From NCBI RefSeq assembly GCF_040834005.1, contig NZ_CP162129.1, forward strand, positions 5,204,501 to 5,268,500: DNA of 64,000 nucleotides, read 5' to 3'. Positions 1 through 8,600 of this stretch are shown piece after piece. Under the pieces are notes generated by a model, which worked only from the letters and a program-made list of their open reading frames with translations, was not told where the DNA came from and made no database searches. Position 1 is the stretch's first letter. Each line of letters begins with the position of its first letter. A program made the translations under genes and the position numbers. Source of the stretch: Paenibacillus sp. PL2-23 (GTDB taxonomy: Bacteria > Bacillota > Bacilli > Paenibacillales > Paenibacillaceae).

Positions 1-1016
1 GCCGAGAATTCATTAATTTAACACCCCCAGCGTATGCCTTATATTCCATCTTAGTACCGATAAAATCGCCATCGAATTCAAACTTTGCATCAAAAGAATT
101 AGTATCCTGATATGGATCAAAAGTAATAATACTAGGCGTGACATTAGGACCTGGATTTCTAATATCAGGCTTTTCAGTTGCATTCCATGCATTAAATTTT
201 ATTTCATACCTCTGATATGAAACAGCAGCAGCAGAGCTCCCTACCTTCCCTTTGAGAATACCATTTTCCACGATAGGCTGACCGTTATCAGGAAACCAAT
301 AAGATGTCTCCGGATTGTTACATATACCTTCATGAGCCCAAGCACCATCAGCTGATACGCAATAATTACCAGAGGGATCAGTATAGATTAACGGATTATT
401 ATGCACATACGTAAATTGGTTCTGACTCTGCGGATTCCACAGATCCCCCTTATACGTATCCTCACTAATAAACCGTCCGATCTCCGGCTGGTAGTACCGC
501 GCTCTTGCATACGTCAGCCCGCTGGAATAATCATACCCCAGCCCCGTGTAGCCGAACAGGTTGTCTGGGCCCGACCAGTTCAGATCGGTCTTCTTGCTGT
601 CCAGCATCACACCGAATTCGTCATAGTGATACCGCGCAGAGACGCGTCCGTCCTTCTCTGCAAGGCCGATGACGCTGCCCAGGGCATCGTGCATGTACCA
701 AAGCGTCTTGGGCTGTACGCCCGGCTCCGCTCCGCCTGCGCCAGGGGCTGGCTCCCAGCCATTGTTGGCGTCATACGCCGGCAGGTACGTCATGCTTAGG
801 CGTTCGCCGCCTGCCCCATAAACATAGGTTTCCTTCCACTTCGTTGGATCTGCTTCGGTTACTTGAAGCGGCTCCGGCAGCGCCAGGCTCACGTCATTGG
901 TGAAGTTCAGCTCCCAATGCTGCTTCTTGTGCTGCTTCTCCCAGCCGTCGCGTGGTCCCCCTGGGTGCATGTCCGGATATTCCTCGTCGGTATAACCGCA
1001 TTTCTTCGCTAGCCCC
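1..1016 (-). pseudogene. Displaced Rhs 3' fragment: core end plus tip C, partial
   Basis: The minus strand is open from 1016 to the window edge with no start codon of its own. It begins mid-protein at GLAKKCGYTDEEYPD, runs through the Rhs core signature (RYYQPEIGRFISEDTY, then YVHNNPLIYTDPSGNY) and continues into a distinct C-terminal tip. Bases 440-1016 match 6516-7092 of the intact rhs gene without a visible difference; the match decays into the tip from about 439 downward. The fragment is cut exactly where a terminator (1017-1057) now lies, so it is not expressed as part of a full Rhs protein. Displaced Rhs tails of this kind are known as orphan modules that serve as reservoirs for tip exchange. 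The tip (DPSGNYCVSADGAWAHEG onward) is not recognised, and its end lies outside the window. Confidence 0.85.
440..1016. repeat. 577-bp direct repeat, copy 1 (partner 6516-7092)
   Basis: Line-by-line comparison at a constant offset of 6076 bases shows no difference over 577 bases. Weaker similarity continues to about position 393. The right break falls at agcccc (1011-1016): here the sequence passes into a terminator, while the partner continues into the Gly/Asn-coding tract. Such identity indicates recent duplication or ongoing gene conversion. Confidence 0.93.
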
Positions 1017-1057
1017 AACAAAAAAGAAACCTTGAAAGGCACGAAGCCAATCAAGGT
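1017..1057 (-). terminator. Cassette terminator, copy 1
   Basis: Read on the minus strand, ACCTTGATTGGC and GCCTTTCAAGGT form a stem-loop followed by a T-rich run (TTTCTTTTTT). It lies after kptA (stop at 1077). A nearly identical copy ends the intact rhs-immunity unit at 5184-5223. In both places the T run is followed within a few bases by GGGGCTA. Confidence 0.85.
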
Positions 1058-1076
1058 TCAATCAACTGAATTTATA

Positions 1077-1619
1077 TTATTCTACAGAAATGAATTTAGA
1101 TGGAATAAATTCCGCCAACCATACTACATTATTGCCTTGGTAAAACTCCACTCCTTCACTTGAGGCATTTTCAGCTTGAACGTTTAATAATACAGGACTT
1201 GAATCTTTTCGTTTGCCCACTAGATTCGCAGTATCAATATCAACTGACAGATGAACATACTGTCTCGCCATCGGGCGAAGCCCCTCTGATAAAATTCGTT
1301 CTACTAAATGCTTAGCTGTCCCATGATAAAGAATCGAAGGGGGAATACCAACCTTTTTGTTTACTTTTTGAGGTACAGAATGACCGTATAATGCTCTAAT
1401 CTTTCCATCAAAAATTTCATGCCGTTTCTTATCTGATACCTCAATCATTTTCCTCAAATTACTTTCATTTATTGATTTCCACTGCTCATCAATTCGTAGT
1501 GCTGAAAGTAATTGGTCAATATCTACCCATCCCTCATTGTCTAGCTCTAATTCATACTCCCAAGGAGCATGTCTTAAAGCATAAGAAACCTCTTTACTTA
1601 ATTTGGTAATATCCAGCAC
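1077..1619 (-). CDS. kptA: RNA 2'-phosphotransferase, KptA/Tpt1 family
   Basis: The 180-residue protein matches the Tpt1/KptA family over its full length. It has SYALRHAP near residue 11 (the catalytic Arg-His), IRALYGHS near residue 75, LYHGT near residue 98 and RQYVHLS near residue 119. Family members remove a 2'-phosphate from RNA splice junctions using NAD+, through an ADP-ribosylated RNA intermediate. Bacteria lack the matching tRNA-splicing route, so the native role is unclear. The start is GTG, overlapping the TAG stop of the preceding gene as TAGTG, with GGAGG seven bases upstream; this indicates translational coupling. The gene sits in the last position of an Rhs-tip cassette, where immunity genes normally lie, directly before the cassette terminator. 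Family assignment is firm; an immunity or RNA-repair role is inference from position. Confidence 0.88.
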   Translation of the reverse strand: MLDITKLSKEVSYALRHAPWEYELELDNEGWVDIDQLLSALRIDEQWKSINESNLRKMIEVSDKKRHEIFDGKIRALYGHSVPQKVNKKVGIPPSILYHGTAKHLVERILSEGLRPMARQYVHLSVDIDTANLVGKRKDSSPVLLNVQAENASSEGVEFYQGNNVVWLAEFIPSKFISVE

Positions 1620-2002
1620 TAAGCACCCTCCATATCAATTAAATCTTTGCTAAAGTAACGGGAAGATTTTTTCTTCCCGTTCACTTCAATATAGTACATT
1701 TCTCTTTCAGTCTTATGGTGCCAATTTATTTCACAAATGAACCCAAAGACTTCCGGATTTGACCGTATTCTTACGGCCTGACCAAATGTAAATTTAGGTG
1801 TTAAGATTTTTTGAAATAATGTGGGTTTTACCAAAAAACTCTGCTTATTATACTGTAGCACTATATACTGGTCTTGTTCTCCGACACAAAGAAACACTTT
1901 TCCATAAGGTCGTAAACTACTAAATTTTTCTCTGTATCGTGGTTCAATTAGTTCCTGTCCATCTTCTTTAAACCATGGGTATATCCCCCATATATCTTTC
2001 AA
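1619..2002 (-). CDS. Small unknown protein, probable immunity protein for the orphan tip
   Basis: This 127-residue protein has no signal peptide or membrane segment. A TTG start is supported by GGGGGTG six bases upstream; no ATG is available at that point. The C-terminal half (FGQAVRIRS...GFICEINWHHKTEREMYYIEVNG) reads like a small beta-barrel of the kind found in many uncharacterised toxin-linked proteins. It lies 18 bases after the orphan toxin tip and overlaps kptA by one base, so the three genes form one unit. The immunity role comes only from its position directly after a toxin domain. Confidence 0.6.
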   Translation of the reverse strand: MKDIWGIYPWFKEDGQELIEPRYREKFSSLRPYGKVFLCVGEQDQYIVLQYNKQSFLVKPTLFQKILTPKFTFGQAVRIRSNPEVFGFICEINWHHKTEREMYYIEVNGKKKSSRYFSKDLIDMEGA

Positions 2003-2020
2003 AAAATCACCCCCTTGAAA

Positions 2021-2455
2021 TTATTGGTCAAATGGCACATATCCTTGGAACTTGGAACTGAAAGCAGACGAAGGAAGTTGACCAAACGCTTCTTGTGCAG
2101 CTTGAAGAGATTCGTTGCTTGGTTTATAATGCCCACTTGCGTTGTCAACCTTATAAATCTGCCCACCCCTAATTTCAACAATACCTGCTGCTCGAACCTG
2201 AGGATTTACACCGCCAATTAAAGTAGGATGAGGCATCCTTTGACCTGCCCTCGTGCCAATTATTACGTTCCCGTTTGTATCTACTACATACATATACTGT
2301 CCGGACATTTGCTTGCTTCCTATTTTACCCGTATCAGTTATTAAATCGTTAAGATTTTGGGCTGTCGGATTCTTAATGTAACTGCCATTTTTCAATACTC
2401 CTGCAGCTTCATCTGCTGCCTTCATTGAAGGATCAACTGTAAATTTACCCGTCCC
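2021..2455 (-). pseudogene. Orphan Rhs toxin tip B, cut off from its core
   Basis: An internal ATG at 2425 gives a 134-residue product, but the frame is open back to a TAG at 2456-2458. It begins GTGKFTVDPS, matching the KGTGDAV stretch that precedes the toxin domain of the intact Rhs protein. The DNA AGGGGACGGGT is shared at both places. The remaining protein has GTRAGQRMPHPTLIGG and KVDNASGHYKPS, a His-containing pattern I associate with C-terminal domains of polymorphic toxins, though I cannot name the family. The carrier core is gone and the upstream flank is the end of an IS110-type element, so this is a stranded toxin module. It may be translated from the internal ATG, and two possible protective genes follow it. 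Confidence 0.7.
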
Positions 2456-2488
2456 CTAAGTTGTAATCTTAAACTTGGGAATAAAGAA

Positions 2489-2516
2489 GGTGGCAACTGG
2501 TTTTCCAATTACCACC
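2489..2516 (-). terminator. Stem-loop after IS110 transposase
   Basis: Minus-strand GGTGGTAATTGG and CCAGTTGCCACC form a near-perfect stem with an AAAA loop, followed by TTCTTTATT. It lies just past the transposase stop (2523). It could be a terminator or a structural end of the element. Confidence 0.6.
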
Positions 2517-2522
2517 ATTATA

Positions 2523-3752
2523 TCAGCTTGCTTGACGCTCTGTTAGAGTTGCCGCCGCCCTGTACTCCGTCTTGTTCTTCATCATGCTGTAGATGATGTT
2601 TACAAGCCTTCTCATGACGCAAATCAGGGCTTGCTTCTTCGTCTTACCTTCTGCTAGCTTGCGTTGGTAATACTCGTAGAATACGGGATTCCGTTGCTTC
2701 TTGTTGTCACCTTTAGCGACTTGGATTTGCTGAACGGCTAGGTTGTGGAAGATGGCGTTCAGCACCCGATTTCCTTGTCCGCTTGCTTGGTCTTTTCCCT
2801 TGCCGCCCGAACTAAAGCGGACAGGAGCGATTCCGGCGAAACGAGCTAGCTTGTCAGCGTTAGAGAAACGGCGGATATCGCCGATTTCGGCAATTAGTTC
2901 CACCGCTGTAACGGTGCTAATACCGTCCATCGACTCTAGTTTGTAATCCGTTTCAGCAAGTAATTGACGGAGCTGAGCTTCAATTTCCTTTATCAACTCT
3001 CGGCTTCGCTTCATGTCCTGTACCATGTTGACGATAAGGAAGTCTCGTGACGCTTGATAATTCCGTTTCGTCTCGCCGTCTTTCTTCACCAGTTCCAAGA
3101 TTTCCTCCGCCTTACGGGTAGAACAGGTATTATGACTTGCCTGTCGCAGATATGCCGCAAGTTCCTCTAGCTCTACGTTTTCCAGATGGTGTGGGGCAGG
3201 GTACTTCTCCCAGAAGGCTAAAGCCGCTTTCCCGTCAATGTCACAGAAGAACTTCTTATACGACGGATAATGATAGCTCAACTGTTGGTGAAGTTGATTC
3301 TTGAGTGTTGCGGCGTGTTTGACTATAGCGTTCCGTCTTACTACGAGCTGCCCAATTGTCCAATACATATCGTGTGGATTGGCGTCAGGAAGTTCGTCAA
3401 GCCGTGCAAGCAACACCTTAGCGATGCAATACGCATCCCAACTGTCGCTCTTTTGCGTAGTGGCGTAGCTCTTACGTTCATTATACGACAACGCGGAATT
3501 GACTTCCTTGACGATTTGCTTTCGCTCGACAAGGTGAACGGCTAACGCTCTGCCATTGCCGCCTGTATCCTCTAACCCATAGACAGGGGTCATTCCTCTA
3601 GGCGTATGCTTCTTAACGAATTTGAGCAAGTCGTCAAAGGCAGACGGTTTATTGTCAATCTGGATTTCGCCTAGCCGTTCATTCCAACAGTCGATAATGA
3701 CTGCGGTATGGTGGGCTTTATGTAAATCCAATCCAACATAAACATGGCGCAT
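2523..3752 (-). CDS. IS110-family transposase (DEDD RuvC-like recombinase)
   Basis: The protein is 409 residues from the ATG chosen here; GAGG lies nine bases upstream. An in-frame GTG at 3776 would add eight residues. The N-terminal DEDD/RuvC-like domain shows YVGLDLHKAHH (first Asp), YGLEDTGG (Glu) and KSDSWDAYCIA (paired Asp). The C-terminal Transposase_20 domain shows MDGISTVTAVELIAEIGD, FAGIAPVRFSSGG and ASGQGNRVLN, the last holding the conserved serine region. Family members move the element using a structured non-coding RNA made from the element's own end. The gene appears intact. Confidence 0.93.
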   Translation of the reverse strand: MRHVYVGLDLHKAHHTAVIIDCWNERLGEIQIDNKPSAFDDLLKFVKKHTPRGMTPVYGLEDTGGNGRALAVHLVERKQIVKEVNSALSYNERKSYATTQKSDSWDAYCIAKVLLARLDELPDANPHDMYWTIGQLVVRRNAIVKHAATLKNQLHQQLSYHYPSYKKFFCDIDGKAALAFWEKYPAPHHLENVELEELAAYLRQASHNTCSTRKAEEILELVKKDGETKRNYQASRDFLIVNMVQDMKRSRELIKEIEAQLRQLLAETDYKLESMDGISTVTAVELIAEIGDIRRFSNADKLARFAGIAPVRFSSGGKGKDQASGQGNRVLNAIFHNLAVQQIQVAKGDNKKQRNPVFYEYYQRKLAEGKTKKQALICVMRRLVNIIYSMMKNKTEYRAAATLTERQAS

Positions 3753-3776
3753 CTTGTAATGCCTCAAAGCAATCAC

Positions 3777-3885
3777 CCCTGTGTACGGAATATCGTTGGT
3801 TGACGGAATAGAATGGGGGCAACCTCAGTTCAAGCGTTAGTCCGAAGACCCGCAACGGGACGCAAGCCTCTCCATTCAACTCCAA
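3777..3885 (-). ncRNA. Candidate IS110 bridge-RNA region
   Basis: About 109 bases lie between the inferred element end and the transposase start, upstream of the gene, as in IS110-group elements whose bridge RNA is encoded there. The minus strand is rich in possible pairings, for example GCGTCCCGTTGCGGG and a following GGTCTTCGGACTAACGC. No loop-target match could be proved by eye. Confidence 0.45.
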
Positions 3886-4464
3886 TCACAGTATGGCTTC
3901 ATGTACACCATGAGCCTTTATATTTCCATAGCGATACATACCGCTATAAAAATCACGTCTATCCAAGATTCGCTTAATTTGCACCTTCGTAAACAGTCTA
4001 CCTTGCTGGGTCGTATAGCCTTCCGCGTTCATCACTTCGGCTATTTGGGTTAACGACCATTCAGGATACCGTTCCCTTAACTGAAAAACTTTGCGGACGG
4101 TTTGCGCTTGCTTTTCGTCAATTTGGATGGCTTTCTGACCTTTATGCGCTTTGTAACCGAACGCAGCTCGACCTCCAGCGTATCCGCCTTGATGGGCTTT
4201 CTTATGACGCCCTCGGCACAGCTTCATTGCGATTTCCAAGCGTTGATACGCGTCTAGTAACTCCATCAGACCGTTAATGAGAAAGTCGGACGGGTCTTTC
4301 TTGTATATGGAGTACGTTGGCTGTTCGATACTCCGAACGTCAACGCCGTACTTCTTAAATTCACGATGTACCAACACTTTGACGATATCCGAACGCCATA
4401 GACGGCTCGTATTCAGGACGACAACAGCGTCAATATTCCGGCTGGCTAGCGCGGTCTTCGACGT
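3886..4464 (-). pseudogene. Serine recombinase, broken at both ends
   Basis: The frame contains the end of a resolvase catalytic domain (IDAVVVLNTSRLWRSDIVKVL, then GVDVRSIEQPTYS). It continues into the Recombinase domain of large serine recombinases (GGRAAFGYKAHKG, QAQTVRKVFQLRERY, WSLTQIAEVMNAEG, KRILDRRDFYSG). The catalytic N-terminus with its active serine is not in this frame; a TGA at 4465-4467 blocks it. The 3' end stops at HGVHEAIL, where homologues continue, because the IS110 element is inserted there. This is likely a relic of an integrated element or phage. Confidence 0.8.
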
Positions 4465-4474
4465 TCAAGATGAA

Positions 4475-4687
4475 TCAGACTTCTTGCGTCCCATATGCGT
4501 TTACTAAGCGTTCATAAGACAGGTTATAACGGTAATAGTCTGGTCGCCGTTCCTTCCCCCGCGACAATATGACAGTACCAGCAAAACGACTTAGTGGCGA
4601 ACATTGCGTATCAGGTCGTTTGTCGGCAATTTCCTGCCGTACCTTTCGTTTTCGCGGCTTAATCAGAGCATCCTTTATCCGCGACAT
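4475..4687 (-). pseudogene. Small basic ORF before the broken recombinase
   Basis: The 70-residue frame is rich in Lys and Arg (IKPRKRKVRQE) and ends GTQEV a few bases before the recombinase remnant, in another frame. It could be the degraded 5' part of the same recombinase gene, but I see no clear catalytic motif. No strong ribosome-binding site precedes its ATG. Confidence 0.3.
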
Positions 4688-5174
4688 TTTACGTTTCCCA
4701 AACTTTTTTGAAATTTTTTCCCCAAAACGGCATTGTTCATGCGAATAATACGATGACTAGCGCCGGGGGTAGTATTACCCCCACGATATGTAGTCAGCGC
4801 TATTCTTGACGATTTCCTTGACGTTGGAGTATGTCGTAATAGTCGCCAAAGGTGTGACGGTAAAGGAGTAAGAATATTTAATTATTAGGTGGTCGCCGAT
4901 ATGTTCGCCAAGGTCGCGGCGATATAGTACGGAATAGCGCAATACAGCGATTCCATAACGTCTATTTATCAGAGGATTTCGCTGGGAGGACGTTGATATT
5001 TTTAAAGAATTGCCGTCGGAAATATCCGCTTTCGGAAATTCGCAAAATTGGCACAGGAAATCGCCAGAATGCGCACAGGGTGAGGATTTACGCCATGTCC
5101 GAAATCGTGGGAATGGCGTTGAAATAACGTCAAATGTGACATTGACGTAGCCGCCCGATTCATTCGGCACTGGG
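4688..5174. other. 487-bp stretch without a recognised gene
   Basis: A 131-codon minus-strand frame (4775-5170) spans most of it (starts MPNESGGYVNVTF). It has no good ribosome-binding site, no recognisable domain and unusual composition, so I do not call it a gene. The stretch is probably recombined DNA between the rhs-immunity terminator and the recombinase relic. It begins with GGGGCTA on the minus strand, the same heptamer found at the other cassette junction. Confidence 0.5.
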
Positions 5175-5183
5175 TAGCCCCAT

Positions 5184-5223
5184 TAAAAAAAGAAACCTTG
5201 AAAGGCACAAAGCCAATCAAGGT
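5184..5223 (-). terminator. Cassette terminator, copy 2
   Basis: It has the same stem as 1017-1057 (ACCTTG/CAAGGT ends, one loop base different) with seven T residues on the minus strand. It lies ten bases after the immunity gene stop and ends the intact SLH-rhs-immunity transcript. Confidence 0.87.
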
Positions 5224-5232
5224 CAAATTCTA

Positions 5233-5664
5233 TTACCAGTTCCCTTTATCAAAGTCCTCATTATCAATCTCTTTAATGTACACCGAAATCCATAATACAG
5301 TATTTTCAACAGGGTCAGTCTCAATATAAATCCCTTTAGGACTACAATATACTTCTTCAAAATCATCGTATTCAAAACTAGGCTCCATTTCCAAAACCTC
5401 GTCAATAGACATACCAATATGAATCACATCAAATAACTTTCCAGTATAGTTCTTTAATGCGGTGATTTTGAACAACTTCCCATTGAATAAATTAAACCAC
5501 AAGTAAACTTCATCTTTAATTTCATATCTCACTAGTGATTTTCCTAATAGAGCATCAGCATCGTTGAGATTTTTAATTATGTCATAAAATTCGCTAATAT
5601 GGTTGTAAAGTTTCACTCCACCCATTCCCTCCCACGGGACAATAGGGGCATTCAACAACACCAT
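5233..5664 (-). CDS. Probable Rhs immunity protein (tip A)
   Basis: This 143-residue acidic cytoplasmic protein has no signal peptide or membrane segment. It starts two bases after the rhs stop codon, with GAGG upstream of its ATG, and is followed at once by a terminator. This arrangement (toxin tip, then one small gene, then terminator) is the standard layout of polymorphic toxin-immunity pairs. The sequence (DVIHIGMSIDEVLEMEPSF, YCSPKGIYIETDP) is not one I can assign to a named immunity family. The role is inferred from position, size and charge; it would protect the cell against the tip at residues about 1830-2083 of the Rhs protein. Confidence 0.7.
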   Translation of the reverse strand: MVLLNAPIVPWEGMGGVKLYNHISEFYDIIKNLNDADALLGKSLVRYEIKDEVYLWFNLFNGKLFKITALKNYTGKLFDVIHIGMSIDEVLEMEPSFEYDDFEEVYCSPKGIYIETDPVENTVLWISVYIKEIDNEDFDKGNW

Positions 5665-5666
5665 AG

Positions 5667-8600
5667 TTAATTACCTCCTGTGAAGATTATTGTTGCTGTT
5701 TCTTTTCCATCTGTCTTATAGGCACTTTCAACACCATCAACTACCTTTATGATACCTTGGTCGCTCGTACTAATTTTTACATATGGACTTCCTCCGTGTC
5801 TCCCACCTCCGGGCGATACTTGAACTTGAGTAATATTCCTATCTCCGCCAGTATTATTTATTTTAATAATTTTTGCCCCTGAACTTGATTTAGTAGAATC
5901 TTGTACAGTAACATCGTATCCTTCATTTCTTAGCATTTGGGCGATTTCGTCTGCCGATTTGCCTTTGAATGCAGTAGGATTTGATTTGAATGCATCAACA
6001 GTGGCTCTACCGTTATTGAGGACTGCATCACCCGTCCCCTTAGTCCCCTTTAACAGCTTAGCTAACTTCGGCGCTTTCGAAGCCAGTTTAGCCGCTAAAG
6101 CTCCACCCAGAGTTCCTATGCTCACAAGAGTTTGGAGTGCTTTACCCGAGAAATAACCATAATCAAAAGCTTCTTTTTTAGATGGATTCCCATTCCATAC
6201 ATGATTATAGTTCTCTTGGATATGTTTGAAGGGGTATATATATTCATCACCTAATCCAGCTTTCAAGTCATTAAGGGTGATAGCTCCATTATACAATGCT
6301 TTGGCGAATTCCCATGTTGCTGGCAATGTCTCCGTATAGAAGTTCAATGATGACGGATTTAATGCAGCAATATCTTTTGCAGTTTCCAACAATGAAGAAC
6401 CAAAACCTTTTGCCAGATTCAACGATGTGGACCAACTCATGTGTCCTGTCGGATCAACATAAAGCATTGGATTATTATGCACATACGCATACAAATTCTG
6501 ACTCTGAGGATTCCATAGATCCCCCTTATACGTATCCTCACTAATAAACCGTCCGATCTCCGGCTGGTAGTACCGCGCTCTTGCATACGTCAGCCCGCTG
6601 GAATAATCATACCCCAGCCCCGTGTAGCCGAACAGGTTGTCTGGGCCCGACCAGTTCAGATCGGTCTTCTTGCTGTCCAGCATCACACCGAATTCGTCAT
6701 AGTGATACCGCGCAGAGACGCGTCCGTCCTTCTCTGCAAGGCCGATGACGCTGCCCAGGGCATCGTGCATGTACCAAAGCGTCTTGGGCTGTACGCCCGG
6801 CTCCGCTCCGCCTGCGCCAGGGGCTGGCTCCCAGCCATTGTTGGCGTCATACGCCGGCAGGTACGTCATGCTTAGGCGTTCGCCGCCTGCCCCATAAACA
6901 TAGGTTTCCTTCCACTTCGTTGGATCTGCTTCGGTTACTTGAAGCGGCTCCGGCAGCGCCAGGCTCACGTCATTGGTGAAGTTCAGCTCCCAATGCTGCT
7001 TCTTGTGCTGCTTCTCCCAGCCGTCGCGTGGTCCCCCTGGGTGCATGTCCGGATATTCCTCGTCGGTATAACCGCATTTCTTCGCTAGCCCCGGTGGAAT
7101 GAAGCCCGGCGGCACTACATGACAATTGGCCGAGCCATTGCCGTTGCCATTACCGTTGCCATTGCCGTTCCCATTTCCATTGCTATTCCCGTTGCCATTA
7201 CCGTTACTGTTACCATTACCATTACCGTTGCCGTTACCATTTCCATTGCCATTGCCGTTGTTTCCGCTCGGACCTGCGGCGTAATCAATCGTCATCTTCA
7301 TTCGGTTGCCGTCGCCATCATAGGCGTAGCGCGTGATATCGCCTTTATGGTTGATCTGCTCAATCAACCGGTTCGCGCTGTTCCACGTATACCGCTCGAT
7401 CACCTCAGGCTCCGACCACGCCGGCTCGCTTACAGCGGCGAGCGAAGCATACAGCGAATCTTCCATGCTGGAATTGCCGGATGTATAGACATTGCCGTTC
7501 ACGGCATCATCAAGTGACGATGGCGCCGCCGCGTTCATATCCGGAAGCTGGAGCAGCTTCTCCATAACCTGCAGCAGATTCCCGCGCGGATCATACATAT
7601 AGTCTTTCATTTCGCTGCCGTTCGTCCATTGGAGCAGGCGGTCCGCCGCGTCGTAGGTATACGTCTCGGTTTCGGCCACATCGCCCCACACGCTTGTTTT
7701 CGACAGGCGGTTGCCGACCGCGTCATACAGGTACTGCGTCGATACCGGAAGCTCCGCGGATGCCGCGTTCTGCGTCTGCACGTGAACCAGCTGGTTCAAC
7801 GCGTCGTACGCGTAATCCGTTACGATGCGTTCGACGCTTTCGCTTCCGTCCAGATCGTCCTCGTCGTTTCCGTCCGACAGGCGCTCGCTGCTTATACGGT
7901 TGCCGACCGGGTCGTACGCATAGATCATTTGCTCCATGACCTTACCGAACTGGTTCCGATGCGTCAGCTCCAGCAGCTGTCCCGCATCGTCATACGCGAA
8001 GCTGCTCTGCCCCATTGTCGGCAGGTTCTTCGCCGTCAACAGCCCTCTTGCATCGTACGCATAAGTCGTTACCCTTCCCTCGGCATCCGTCACCGCAGTC
8101 ATCCGATCAAGCAGGTCGTACTGGTAGCTGACGACGGTCGCATCCGGATAAATAACCTTGCTCCGCTGACCCGTAGGCGTCCATTCATAACGAATCGTCT
8201 GCTGGTTGGGATCGGTCACCTCGATCAGACGGTTCAGCGCATCGTAGGCATAGGTCGTCGCGCCCAGCTCATCGGTCATCTGTGTCCGCCGGCTGGCTGC
8301 GTCGTAGGCGTACCCGACCTGCTTGCCGTCCGGGTACAAGATGCCCGTCAACCGGCTCAGCACATCATAGCTGTAGCTGGTCGTTTCGCCGCCTGGAAGC
8401 GTCACGCCCGTCACATTGCCAAGGCTGTCATGCAGCAGCTCCGTTATACGCTGCTCCGGACCGATTGTGCGAATGAGTTCGTTGCGCAGGTTATAGCGAT
8501 AGACGGTCTGCCGTCCCAGCGCATCGGTCTTCGACGCAATATTGCCCATCGCGTCATAGCCGTATTCGGTTACAGCCTTCAGCGCATTGGTTACGCGCTG

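Larger units (their letters stand above)
2461..3888 (-). mobile_element. IS110-family insertion element, ends approximate
   Basis: A DEDD transposase gene is flanked by short non-coding ends and inserted between two broken genes. On the right the serine recombinase frame stops abruptly at HEAIL (3886-3888). On the left a toxin tip has lost its core (2455). IS110 elements normally lack terminal inverted repeats, so the ends are judged from the interruptions and may be off by about 10 bases. Confidence 0.75.

Noticed and set aside
2015..2221. 68-codon plus-strand frame opposite tip B
   Set aside because: Antisense to a better supported toxin-tip frame.
4775..5170. 131-codon minus-strand frame
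   Set aside because: No ribosome site, no recognisable domain and odd composition, in recombined DNA. Kept as an unassigned stretch, not a gene.
7119..7517. Alternating Val/Ile/Ala/Thr-rich plus-strand frame resembling a membrane protein
   Set aside because: It is the reverse reading of the Asn-Gly microsatellite; the hydrophobic run is an artefact of the repeat.
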